Assembly (NCBI GenBank): GCA_902788505.1
Contig: CADAKH010000013.1
Span: 20,950 to 84,949, forward strand
Source of the DNA: Oscillospiraceae bacterium
Lineage (GTDB): Bacteria > Bacillota > Clostridia > Saccharofermentanales > Saccharofermentanaceae
DNA: 64,000 bases
Direction: 5' to 3'
The position numbers and the translations under genes are program-made. Positions 25,705 to 33,202 of this stretch are shown here, piece after piece. The notes beneath the pieces were generated by a model. The model worked only from the letters and a program-made list of their open reading frames with translations, ran no database searches and was not told the origin of the DNA. Positions within the stretch are counted from its first letter, which is position 1. Every line of letters starts with the position of its first letter.

Positions 25705-28506
25705 ATGGGTACTACAGAGTTTTTCAAAAAAGGCAATAAGATCGCTATCGTTACGGATGGCAGCGACAAGGGAATCCTTAGAGTCGCTTCTATTGTAATT
25801 AAAGATATCGAGCGGGTTACCGGTTCGGAAAGAAAACTTTGCAGGATAGCTGTTACCGGAGATTATTCGAGCGGAAAGATCTCATCTTGTGACACACTTG
25901 TTTTTGCCGGAATCCTGACAGGGTCGGAAGGCGGTTTTGCTGACAGGCTTCTTGCAAAGACCAAAGTGGACAATAAAGATATTACAGGCAAGAGAGAAGT
26001 ATATTGCTTCGATGAAGTGAAGGATTTTCCGGGACTCGAGAACAAAAAAGTATTTGTTATCGCAGGAAGCGATAAGCTCGGTTCTATATACGGACTTTAT
26101 CAGCTGTCGAAGATGATCGGTGTAAGTCCCTGGCATTATTTCGGAGATGTTTCCCCGGTCGTAAAAGAAGAACTTGTTTTTGATGATACTGAATTCCCGG
26201 TCTTATCTCATGAACCGAAGATAGAATACAGAGGTTTCTTTATGAATGACGACTGGCCGTCTTTAGGCGGCTGGGTCACGAATACTTTCGATGATTTCAA
26301 TGAGCTTTTCTATGAGAAGGTCTTCGATCTGCTTCTCCGCTTAAGAGGTAATTATCTGTGGCCGGCAATGTGGACTGCGGTATTCAACAACGACGGTAAA
26401 GCTTTTCCCGAGGCTTCTGCTGTCCTTGCGGATGAACTCGGTATCACGATGGGTACATCCCATCATGAGCCACTTATAAGGGCAGGAGAGGAGTTCTCGC
26501 ATATGATGACAGACAGCAATGATGTCGGATACGGCAAAGACTGGAGTTACTACACCAACACCAGAGGCCTATATGAATTCTGGTCTGATTCGATAAAGGC
26601 GAGAGGTCAGTACAAGAATTACATAACGGTCGGAATGCGTGGAGAACGTGACAGTATGATACTGGGCGAAGATTCCACGATGAAGGATAACATTGATCTT
26701 TTGAAGAAAACTATCACCGATCAGAAGAAGATCCTTTCAGAGAATGGCCTTGACGGATGTCCCAAAATGCTTGCTCTCTATAAGGAAGTTGAAGATTATT
26801 ACTATGGTGATGAGACCGCCGAAGGTCTTTGTAAGTGGGAAGGACTGGATGATCTTACACTGCTTTTGTCAGATGATAATTTCGGTAACTTAAGGACTGT
26901 TCCTTCTCCTGAATTAAAAGACCGTAAACCGGGCTGGGGTATCTACTATCATTTCGATTATCACGGCGGTCCGATCTCTTATGAGTGGGTAAATTCGACA
27001 CCGATAACTAAAGCATGGGAGCAGCTTACTTCAGGATACGAATACGGAATCCGCAAACTGTGGATCTGTAACGTCGGCGATGTAAGACCTGTTGAATTGC
27101 CGCTCAGCTATTTCATGGATCTCGCATTTGATTACGATTACTGGAAAGAACCGAATAAGACTGGTGAGTACCTTTCGAAATGGGTAAGAGAACAATTCCC
27201 TGAATTGTCTGATGACATCAATGATGCCATCGGCAGTCTCCTTAACGATTACATCAATATGAACGGTGTAAGAAGACCGGAGGCAACTCATCCGGACACT
27301 TTCGACATTCCTTCCAACGAAGCTTTTATTGAGCTCCGTAAGGCAGAGAAGATCTTAAGTGATGCTGAGAAACTTAAAGAAATCATTCCCCGGGAACTTT
27401 ATGACAAGTTCTACGGGCTTGTATATTTCCCTGCGGTAGCTTCTGCCAATCTGCGTAAAATGATGGTGCTTGCAGGCATATATAACATAGTTACATCAAC
27501 TGAATTCACTGTATCAGGCTATCTTTCCGCCGAGATAAGGAAGACCATAGATCTCGATAAAGAGCTTGTCAGGTTCTATAACGAGGATATGTCGGGCGGT
27601 AAGTGGAAGTACATGATGAGTTCAAAGCATGTGAATTTCCAAAACTGGAATGACGAAGGTTCGGAATATCCCGATCCTGTGATCAGGTCATTCAGAGATT
27701 CGGAATCTTGCGCAAAAGTTGTGATAGAACGCCAGAAGAGTTTTTATGAAGGTGAATGCGTTCTTCCTGAGATGGATGTTAATGATCCGCTGGCCAGGGA
27801 AGTATATATCCTTGATGAATCACTGAACGAAGATTCCTTCAAACTTGAATATGATGATTCACTTATCACCGTTTCTGTTGTGAAGATCACTGACGGCGCC
27901 AGCAGACTGGATATAACTCCTTCAGGCAAAGCGGGCGATACCGAATTAAGAATAGTTTTCGCAAAGCATACAGTAAACGTAAAGATCCATCTTATAGACA
28001 CAAAAGCGGAAGCCGGTATCCCGTGTGTTGTAGCAGGCAAACTCTGTCTTAACTGCGATTCTTTCATCTCGAAAAACGAACCAGGCGACAGCTCTTTGCA
28101 GATAATCGATAACTACGGTCTTACCGGAAGATCTCTTAAGGCATATCCGCTTACCACAGATTATTCTGACGGAGACGAACATCCTTCGGCAACATATGAC
28201 TTTTATGTTCCGGAGAGCGGTAACTATGAGGTTGCGGTATTTGTCGCACCATCGAACAACACATTTAAAAACCGGAATCTTAGTTTTGCTCTTAAGCTGG
28301 ATGGTTCATCCTATATCAAGACAGAGCTGTTCCCTGAAGGATACCTTGCAGGAAACAACAACGATCAGAACTGGTGTGAGGCAGTGCTTAAAAACTACCG
28401 CGAGCTAAAGAACGGATTCTCTCTTGAAGCAGGCAAACACTGCCTTGAATACATTGTGTGTGATTCAATGGTCGTACTGCAAAAGATAGAGATCAGAAAG
28501 AAATAA
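25705..28506 (+). CDS. GH115 alpha-glucuronidase
   Basis: A 933-residue cytoplasmic glycoside hydrolase with no signal peptide. An N-terminal alpha/beta domain (about 1-160, with VIAGSDKLGSIYGLYQLSKMIGVSPWHYFGDV) leads to the TIM barrel: KIEYRGFFMNDDWPSLGGWV, LRLRGNYLWPAMWTAVFNN, LGITMGTSHHEPLIRAGEEF and VGMRGERDSMILG are typical GH115 blocks. A helical domain and a C-terminal beta domain (about 800-933) complete the family architecture. GH115 enzymes remove (4-O-methyl-)glucuronic acid from xylan or xylo-oligosaccharides. Released glucuronate would enter the UxaC-UxuB-UxuA pathway encoded around it. The GAGG site is eight bases from the ATG. It is convergent with uxaC. Confidence 0.9.
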   Translation: MGTTEFFKKGNKIAIVTDGSDKGILRVASIVIKDIERVTGSERKLCRIAVTGDYSSGKISSCDTLVFAGILTGSEGGFADRLLAKTKVDNKDITGKREVYCFDEVKDFPGLENKKVFVIAGSDKLGSIYGLYQLSKMIGVSPWHYFGDVSPVVKEELVFDDTEFPVLSHEPKIEYRGFFMNDDWPSLGGWVTNTFDDFNELFYEKVFDLLLRLRGNYLWPAMWTAVFNNDGKAFPEASAVLADELGITMGTSHHEPLIRAGEEFSHMMTDSNDVGYGKDWSYYTNTRGLYEFWSDSIKARGQYKNYITVGMRGERDSMILGEDSTMKDNIDLLKKTITDQKKILSENGLDGCPKMLALYKEVEDYYYGDETAEGLCKWEGLDDLTLLLSDDNFGNLRTVPSPELKDRKPGWGIYYHFDYHGGPISYEWVNSTPITKAWEQLTSGYEYGIRKLWICNVGDVRPVELPLSYFMDLAFDYDYWKEPNKTGEYLSKWVREQFPELSDDINDAIGSLLNDYINMNGVRRPEATHPDTFDIPSNEAFIELRKAEKILSDAEKLKEIIPRELYDKFYGLVYFPAVASANLRKMMVLAGIYNIVTSTEFTVSGYLSAEIRKTIDLDKELVRFYNEDMSGGKWKYMMSSKHVNFQNWNDEGSEYPDPVIRSFRDSESCAKVVIERQKSFYEGECVLPEMDVNDPLAREVYILDESLNEDSFKLEYDDSLITVSVVKITDGASRLDITPSGKAGDTELRIVFAKHTVNVKIHLIDTKAEAGIPCVVAGKLCLNCDSFISKNEPGDSSLQIIDNYGLTGRSLKAYPLTTDYSDGDEHPSATYDFYVPESGNYEVAVFVAPSNNTFKNRNLSFALKLDGSSYIKTELFPEGYLAGNNNDQNWCEAVLKNYRELKNGFSLEAGKHCLEYIVCDSMVVLQKIEIRKK

Positions 28507-28518
28507 AACTGAAAGCTT

Positions 28519-29925
28519 TTACCCTTTTAGCATATTAAGCGCATTCTTATAGCAGACTCTTTCGATGATGTCCTTAAGGATGCGCTTATCATTCGGGAAT
28601 CTGCCGCGCTCGATCTCTGTTCCAAGGAAATTGCAGAAGATCCTCCTGAAGTATTCATGTCTTGTATAGGACAGGAAGCATCTTGAGTCAGTGAGCATAC
28701 CGGGGAAGCAGGGGAGTAAACTCTGTGTGCAGAGTGCTTTTAGGTGTTCTTCCATTCCGAGGAGATTGTCATTAAACCACCATGCGGCACCGTGTGAGAT
28801 CTTTCCGGGCACAGAACCGTCGTTATAAGAACCGCAAAGTGTATCGATGACAGTGTTGTCAACGGGGTTCAAAGAGTAGATGATCATCTTCGGGAGAAGA
28901 CCTTCGCTGTTGAGCTTATCCATATAACCCGTAAGTGGTGTGACAAAATCGAATGAGCCTGTAATAGTGTCGCAGCCGCAATTGACACCTGCTGTCTCAA
29001 ACATGTGAGTGTTGACATTGCGCTTGCATCCAAAATGAAGCTGCATTGTCCAGCCGCGTTTTGCATATTCCCTTGCAAAGAAAAGCATCAGCTCAGTCTT
29101 GTATGAAGTGAGTTCATCTTTGTTTAATCTGCATCCGGGATCTGACAGTTTCTTTTCGAAAACGTCAGATGCATCAATGCCGTTATTTTCGGTAAACCAG
29201 ATGTATTCGGTTCCGTGATCCGAGAGTCTGCAGCCCTTCGAAGCGAAAAGATCTATTCTTGAGATGAGAACATCCTTTAATTCAGCCAAAGACGAGATAG
29301 TTCTTCCTGAAGCTGATTCCAGTTTCTTTACATAATCGTTGAAGCTGACCTTTTCGATATCGACAATGTTGTCAGGTCTGAATGCGGGAAGTACCCCCGA
29401 TGCAAAACCCGACTCTCTGATCCGGTCATGATATATGAGGGAATCGGCAGGATCATCAGTTGTGCAGATGAGTTCGGCTTTAGACATGGTCATAATGCTT
29501 TTTGCCGTAAGCTTGCCGGATCTCAGTATCTCATTTGCCCTGTTCCATACCTCTTCGGCATTTTCTGAAGTGAGAGGTTCATAGATATCGAAATATCTTG
29601 CAAGTTCAAGACATGTCCAGTGATATAGAGGGTTACCGAATGCGGACTCGACTGACTTTGCCCACATCATGAACTTCTCTTTATCAGATGCATCGCCTGT
29701 AATGTATTTCTCATCTACTCCGCAGGTTCTCATCAGACGCCACTTATAGTGATCGCCTTTAAGCCAGAGCTCAGCAATGTTGTCGAAATGAATATCTTCT
29801 GCGATCTCTTTGGATTCAATGTGGCAGTGATAGTCAACGATCGGAAGGTCTTTGGCAAAGCTGTTGTAAAGATCTATAGCCGTATTATTCTCGAGAAGAA
29901 AATTGTCATTGATAAGGTTATTCAT
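28519..29925 (-). CDS. uxaC: Glucuronate isomerase (UxaC)
   Basis: A 468-residue member of the amidohydrolase-like uronate isomerase family. It converts D-glucuronate to D-fructuronate (or galacturonate to tagaturonate), the first step after GH115 action. The N-terminus has IVDYHCHIESKEIAED with the metal-ligand HCH pair. Later blocks are TTDDPADSLIYHDRI, GWTMQLHFGCKRNVN, GKISHGAAWWFNDN and MLTDSRCFLSYTRHEYFRR. The length is right for the family. AGAGGTAAACCT precedes the start. It is divergent from eda, sharing a 108-base control region with a candidate operator. Confidence 0.95.
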   Translation of the reverse strand: MNNLINDNFLLENNTAIDLYNSFAKDLPIVDYHCHIESKEIAEDIHFDNIAELWLKGDHYKWRLMRTCGVDEKYITGDASDKEKFMMWAKSVESAFGNPLYHWTCLELARYFDIYEPLTSENAEEVWNRANEILRSGKLTAKSIMTMSKAELICTTDDPADSLIYHDRIRESGFASGVLPAFRPDNIVDIEKVSFNDYVKKLESASGRTISSLAELKDVLISRIDLFASKGCRLSDHGTEYIWFTENNGIDASDVFEKKLSDPGCRLNKDELTSYKTELMLFFAREYAKRGWTMQLHFGCKRNVNTHMFETAGVNCGCDTITGSFDFVTPLTGYMDKLNSEGLLPKMIIYSLNPVDNTVIDTLCGSYNDGSVPGKISHGAAWWFNDNLLGMEEHLKALCTQSLLPCFPGMLTDSRCFLSYTRHEYFRRIFCNFLGTEIERGRFPNDKRILKDIIERVCYKNALNMLKG

Positions 29926-29997
29926 AGGTTTACCTCTTTATTTTGCTTTTTCGATAATAGAATAACTAATTTTTTATGTAATCGCAATCAAAAACAT

Positions 29998-30011
29998 GGT
30001 AGAATGTTAGT
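29998..30011. promoter_or_regulatory. Candidate GntR operator before eda-kdgK
   Basis: GGTAGAATGTTAGT lies only 9 bases upstream of the eda ribosome binding site, where a bound repressor would block transcription. It shares TAGAATGTTAGT exactly with the site before gntR. A looser AATAGAATAACTAAT nearby (about 29957-29971) could serve the divergent uxaC. Confidence 0.5.
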
Positions 30012-30033
30012 TAATGATTGAGAGGTGTTTTAT

Positions 30034-30669
30034 ATGACTTTTTCAGAGAAAGTTTTTGCTACGGGAATAGTCCCCGTAGTAGTCCTGAACAACGTTGAAG
30101 ATGCTCTGCCGCTTAGCAAAGCTCTGCTTAAGGGCGGCATTGATTTTATGGAGATCACGTTCAGAACGGAATGTGCTGCAGACTGTATCGAAGTCATCAG
30201 CAGGGAAGTGCCTGAGATGACAGTTGGTGCCGGTACTGTCCTCAATGTGAGTCAGGCCAGGCTCGCTGTCGGGAAAGGTGCAAAATTCATAGTATCTCCC
30301 GGACTTGATGAAGAGACGGTCAGATGGTGTCTGGATAATGATATTCCTGTTGTTCCCGGTACCGTTACTCCCACTGAGATAATGAAGGCAATATCTTTGG
30401 GGTTAAAAGTAGTCAAGTTTTTCCCGGCAGATGTCTATGGCGGTATCAAGGCGATCAAAGCTTTGTCTGCACCGTTCGGACAGATCAAGTTCCTTCCTAC
30501 AGGCGGTGTATCCGAGAGCAATCTAGGGGAATTTATCGGTAATAAGTCTGTTGCAGCAGTAGGCGGCAGCTGGGTATGCAAGAAAGACGATATCCTTAAT
30601 CACGATTGGGATAAGATAACCGCTCTTTCAAGCAATGCCATTAAGATCATTAAGGAGACTAGATCATGA
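30034..30669 (+). CDS. eda: KDPG/KHG aldolase (Eda)
   Basis: A 211-residue class I aldolase that splits 2-keto-3-deoxy-6-phosphogluconate into pyruvate and glyceraldehyde-3-phosphate, the last step of the pathway. Marks are [15 protein letters not shown] (Glu), [12 protein letters not shown], the Thr/Pro turn [12 protein letters not shown] and the Schiff-base Lys in [15 protein letters not shown], with [14 protein letters not shown] after it. ATG 30034 has GAGAGGTG at the right distance; the in-frame GTG at 30025 is part of that site. It overlaps kdgK by ATGA. Confidence 0.95.
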   Translation: MTFSEKVFATGIVPVVVLNNVEDALPLSKALLKGGIDFMEITFRTECAADCIEVISREVPEMTVGAGTVLNVSQARLAVGKGAKFIVSPGLDEETVRWCLDNDIPVVPGTVTPTEIMKAISLGLKVVKFFPADVYGGIKAIKALSAPFGQIKFLPTGGVSESNLGEFIGNKSVAAVGGSWVCKKDDILNHDWDKITALSSNAIKIIKETRS

Positions 30670-31694
30670 GCAAATATCTGACATTCGGTGAACTGATGCT
30701 TAGACTCAAGAGCCCCGGAAGAGAGCGCTTCATGCAGAGCCCTTCTCTTGAAGCAACATTCGGCGGCGGCGAGGCAAACGTGGCAGTCTCACTTGCCAAT
30801 TACGGACTTGATGCAGAGTTCCTTTCTGTCATCCCTTCAAATGCAATTGGCGATGCGGCAATCGGTGAGCTTCGAAGATTCAACGTTAATACCGATAAGG
30901 TCATCAGAACAGAAGGAAGAATGGGCATCTACTATCTTGAGACAGGTGCAAACCAGCGTCCGAGCAAAGTTATATATGACCGAGCATATTCTGCGATCTC
31001 AATGTTCAAGCCCGAAGGTTATGACTGGGATTCAATCTACAAAGATGTAAAGTGGCTTCATATCTCAGGTATAACTCCGGCGATCTCCGAAGAGACAAAG
31101 GATGCTTCGATCCTCGCCGTCAAGGAAGCAAAGAAGCGCGGAATTACAGTTTCCCTTGATCTTAACTACCGTAAGAATCTTTGGAAGTACGGAGTTGATG
31201 CAAAGGAAGTAATGACTGAACTTACTTCTTATTCGGATATCATCATCGCCAACGAGGAAGACTGCCAGAAGTCACTCGGATTAAAGTGTGAGAGCAATGT
31301 TGAAGGCGGCAAGCTCGACCGTGAGGACTACAAGAAGCTGAGTGACTCGCTTCTCGAGAAATTCCCCAATGTAAAGAAGGTTGCGATCACATTAAGAGAG
31401 AGTAAGAGCGCAGACATCAATTTCTGGGCAGCTTCACTTAACAACGGCTCAGAGTTCATCGTGAGCCGCAAATATGAGATGTACGACATTGTTGACCGTG
31501 TAGGCGGAGGAGATTCATTTGCCGGCGGACTTATCTATGGTCTTAATGGACTTGGTTCCGACAAGGAAGCTCTTGAGTTTGCTGTTGCGGCAAGCTGTCT
31601 CAAGCATACGATCGACGGTGACTTCAACAGGGTTACGATCGATGAGGTCGAGAAGCTCGCTAAAGGCGACGGTTCAGGAAGAGTACAGAGATAA
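30666..31694 (+). CDS. kdgK: 2-keto-3-deoxygluconate kinase (KdgK), PfkB family
   Basis: A 342-residue PfkB-type sugar kinase that phosphorylates KDG to KDPG. The N-terminal block [18 protein letters not shown] and [16 protein letters not shown] are typical of KdgK. The catalytic GxGD motif appears as [18 protein letters not shown] near residue 280. Its ATG overlaps the eda stop (ATGA), so eda and kdgK are translated together, and a terminator follows. Together with uxaC, uxuB and uxuA this completes the glucuronate pathway within 17 kb. Confidence 0.93.
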   Translation: MSKYLTFGELMLRLKSPGRERFMQSPSLEATFGGGEANVAVSLANYGLDAEFLSVIPSNAIGDAAIGELRRFNVNTDKVIRTEGRMGIYYLETGANQRPSKVIYDRAYSAISMFKPEGYDWDSIYKDVKWLHISGITPAISEETKDASILAVKEAKKRGITVSLDLNYRKNLWKYGVDAKEVMTELTSYSDIIIANEEDCQKSLGLKCESNVEGGKLDREDYKKLSDSLLEKFPNVKKVAITLRESKSADINFWAASLNNGSEFIVSRKYEMYDIVDRVGGGDSFAGGLIYGLNGLGSDKEALEFAVAASCLKHTIDGDFNRVTIDEVEKLAKGDGSGRVQR

Positions 31695-31718
31695 AAAACA
31701 TAAATGAATATAATTCAG

Positions 31719-31751
31719 GGGCTGTCTCAATCAAGCGTTGAGGCAGCCCTT
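31719..31751 (+). terminator. Rho-independent terminator after kdgK
   Basis: GGGCTGTCTCAA (31719-31730) pairs with TTGAGGCAGCCC (31738-31749) over 12 positions with one T-G wobble, loop of seven bases. The T tract is short, so it may be a weaker terminator. Confidence 0.75.
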
Positions 31752-31857
31752 AGTTGTTTCCTGTTTGTGGGGCTCATCTGTCATCTGACACACAAATTTA
31801 ATTTACTTATGCTTTTTGCCTTGCTAAAATAAAGACTCGGGGAAAAAGCGAGGTCTG

Positions 31858-33045
31858 ATGAAAGGAAAAGGCTTAAGAAACATTGCCATAAAGGCAGTAG
31901 CTTTGTTGTCAGTGGCAGTATTATGCGCCGGCATAGCAGGTGCTTATGCAAGACCTGTCAAGGTTTCTGCTGATGATGACCTTTATGATTCGCTTTATGA
32001 TGTATTCAGGGACAGAAGTGATGATCCGCAGAACTTCATGTCACAGGAATTGTTTATTAAGAGAATTTTCTGGAATTGCGAAGCTCTTTGGGGAATTGAC
32101 TACACATATGGCAGTCAGGAACATAATCTTGGCTGTGACGGATTTGTAAGTCTTGTTTTGCGTTTAACTTTCGGCACCGTTTATGATTTCGAAAGTGACT
32201 GGAGCAATTACCGGGCAAAGTTCGATTACACGGAAGAGCACATTGTTGCCGCAAGCTATGTTGATCAGTATGAGATCTTCAGACCGGGAGGAACATCTGT
32301 TACCTGGCTTTATCACAATTATGTCAATGAACTGGTGGAACCCTTAGATGACAGAGCCTTTGTTGAAGGTATGGATAATTATGACTGGATCGAATATCTT
32401 GATGATATCGGAGCCCAGCCCGGAGATATCATGTTCTGGGATGAGGACGAAGACAATAAGTATTGGACTCACATAAGTATTTACGCCGGAATAGAAGACG
32501 GCGAAGCAGTCATGTGGCACGCTTCTTCGGTTAAGGGTTATTGCTGTAAGCAAAGCCTTGATGAGATAACATTGGACAATCAGTTCCTTGACTATTGCAC
32601 CATACTGCCTATGACAGACAGACCTGCAAGGGCAGGCCTTTATGTGGATAACGGCAGCGGAAGCGGTGATTTCTCATACTCAGTATATTGGGATCACAGT
32701 ACTGATTATCTTATCGGACGAATCAGCAGCGGATGTACTCTGCCCGAACAGGATTATCTGGATGATTTCCCGATATATCCGAATTATGATCATACCGCAT
32801 TTGAGAGAACTCTGATTATCCGGAAAGAAGTGAGTCCTTTTGATCCTGAAAGCGGATCTGATGTGAGTGAAGAACCGATGTGGTTTCATCTGGTCATCAG
32901 GATAGAGCCGGACGATGATACAAAGGGTACACTTAAGTATGCGGTATATGGTGTTGATAATATCCGGTGTTATGGCAGCGGAGAGATAAAAGATTACGAT
33001 TACCGCTCCGGCGGTCAGGTGATCCGTATAGCGGATTTCAGATAA
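31858..33045 (+). CDS. Secreted NlpC/P60-like cysteine peptidase
   Basis: A 395-residue exported protein. It has a signal peptide (about 1-35, ending near GAYARPVKVSAD) and no lipobox. The NlpC/P60-type core spans about residues 60-240: catalytic Cys in NLGCDGFVSLVL (about 92), then AQPGDIMFWD, the first His in YWTHISIYAGI (about 204) and a second His in VMWHASS (about 220). The remaining 150 residues form an acidic, Tyr-rich beta-type domain with no recognised family. A role in peptidoglycan turnover is inferred. GAGG lies five bases before the ATG, and a terminator follows the gene. Confidence 0.75.
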   Translation: MKGKGLRNIAIKAVALLSVAVLCAGIAGAYARPVKVSADDDLYDSLYDVFRDRSDDPQNFMSQELFIKRIFWNCEALWGIDYTYGSQEHNLGCDGFVSLVLRLTFGTVYDFESDWSNYRAKFDYTEEHIVAASYVDQYEIFRPGGTSVTWLYHNYVNELVEPLDDRAFVEGMDNYDWIEYLDDIGAQPGDIMFWDEDEDNKYWTHISIYAGIEDGEAVMWHASSVKGYCCKQSLDEITLDNQFLDYCTILPMTDRPARAGLYVDNGSGSGDFSYSVYWDHSTDYLIGRISSGCTLPEQDYLDDFPIYPNYDHTAFERTLIIRKEVSPFDPESGSDVSEEPMWFHLVIRIEPDDDTKGTLKYAVYGVDNIRCYGSGEIKDYDYRSGGQVIRIADFR

Positions 33046-33063
33046 ACTTAAAACATTTTTGAG

Positions 33064-33097
33064 AGGCTCGAATAATAATGATTTGGGCCTGTTTTTT
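33064..33097 (+). terminator. Rho-independent terminator after the secreted NlpC/P60 gene
   Basis: AGGCTCGAAT (33064-33073) pairs with ATTTGGGCCT (33081-33090) over ten positions including wobbles, followed by G and six T residues. Confidence 0.8.
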
Positions 33098-33112
33098 CAC
33101 GAATTTGTAATT

Positions 33113-33140
33113 TTGCGGGTCATGTTTTTTATAATATAAT
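33113..33140 (+). promoter_or_regulatory. Candidate promoter of the GH3 gene
   Basis: TTGCGG (33113-33118) and TATAAT (33135-33140) with a 16-base spacer; an overlapping TATAAT at 33130-33135 is an alternative -10. It lies directly after the upstream terminator. Confidence 0.6.
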
Positions 33141-33202
33141 ATGCTCGTAAATTGTGCTGATAAACAGCCGGTTAATCCCGGCGCTGATGGGGAGGACGCT
33201 TT

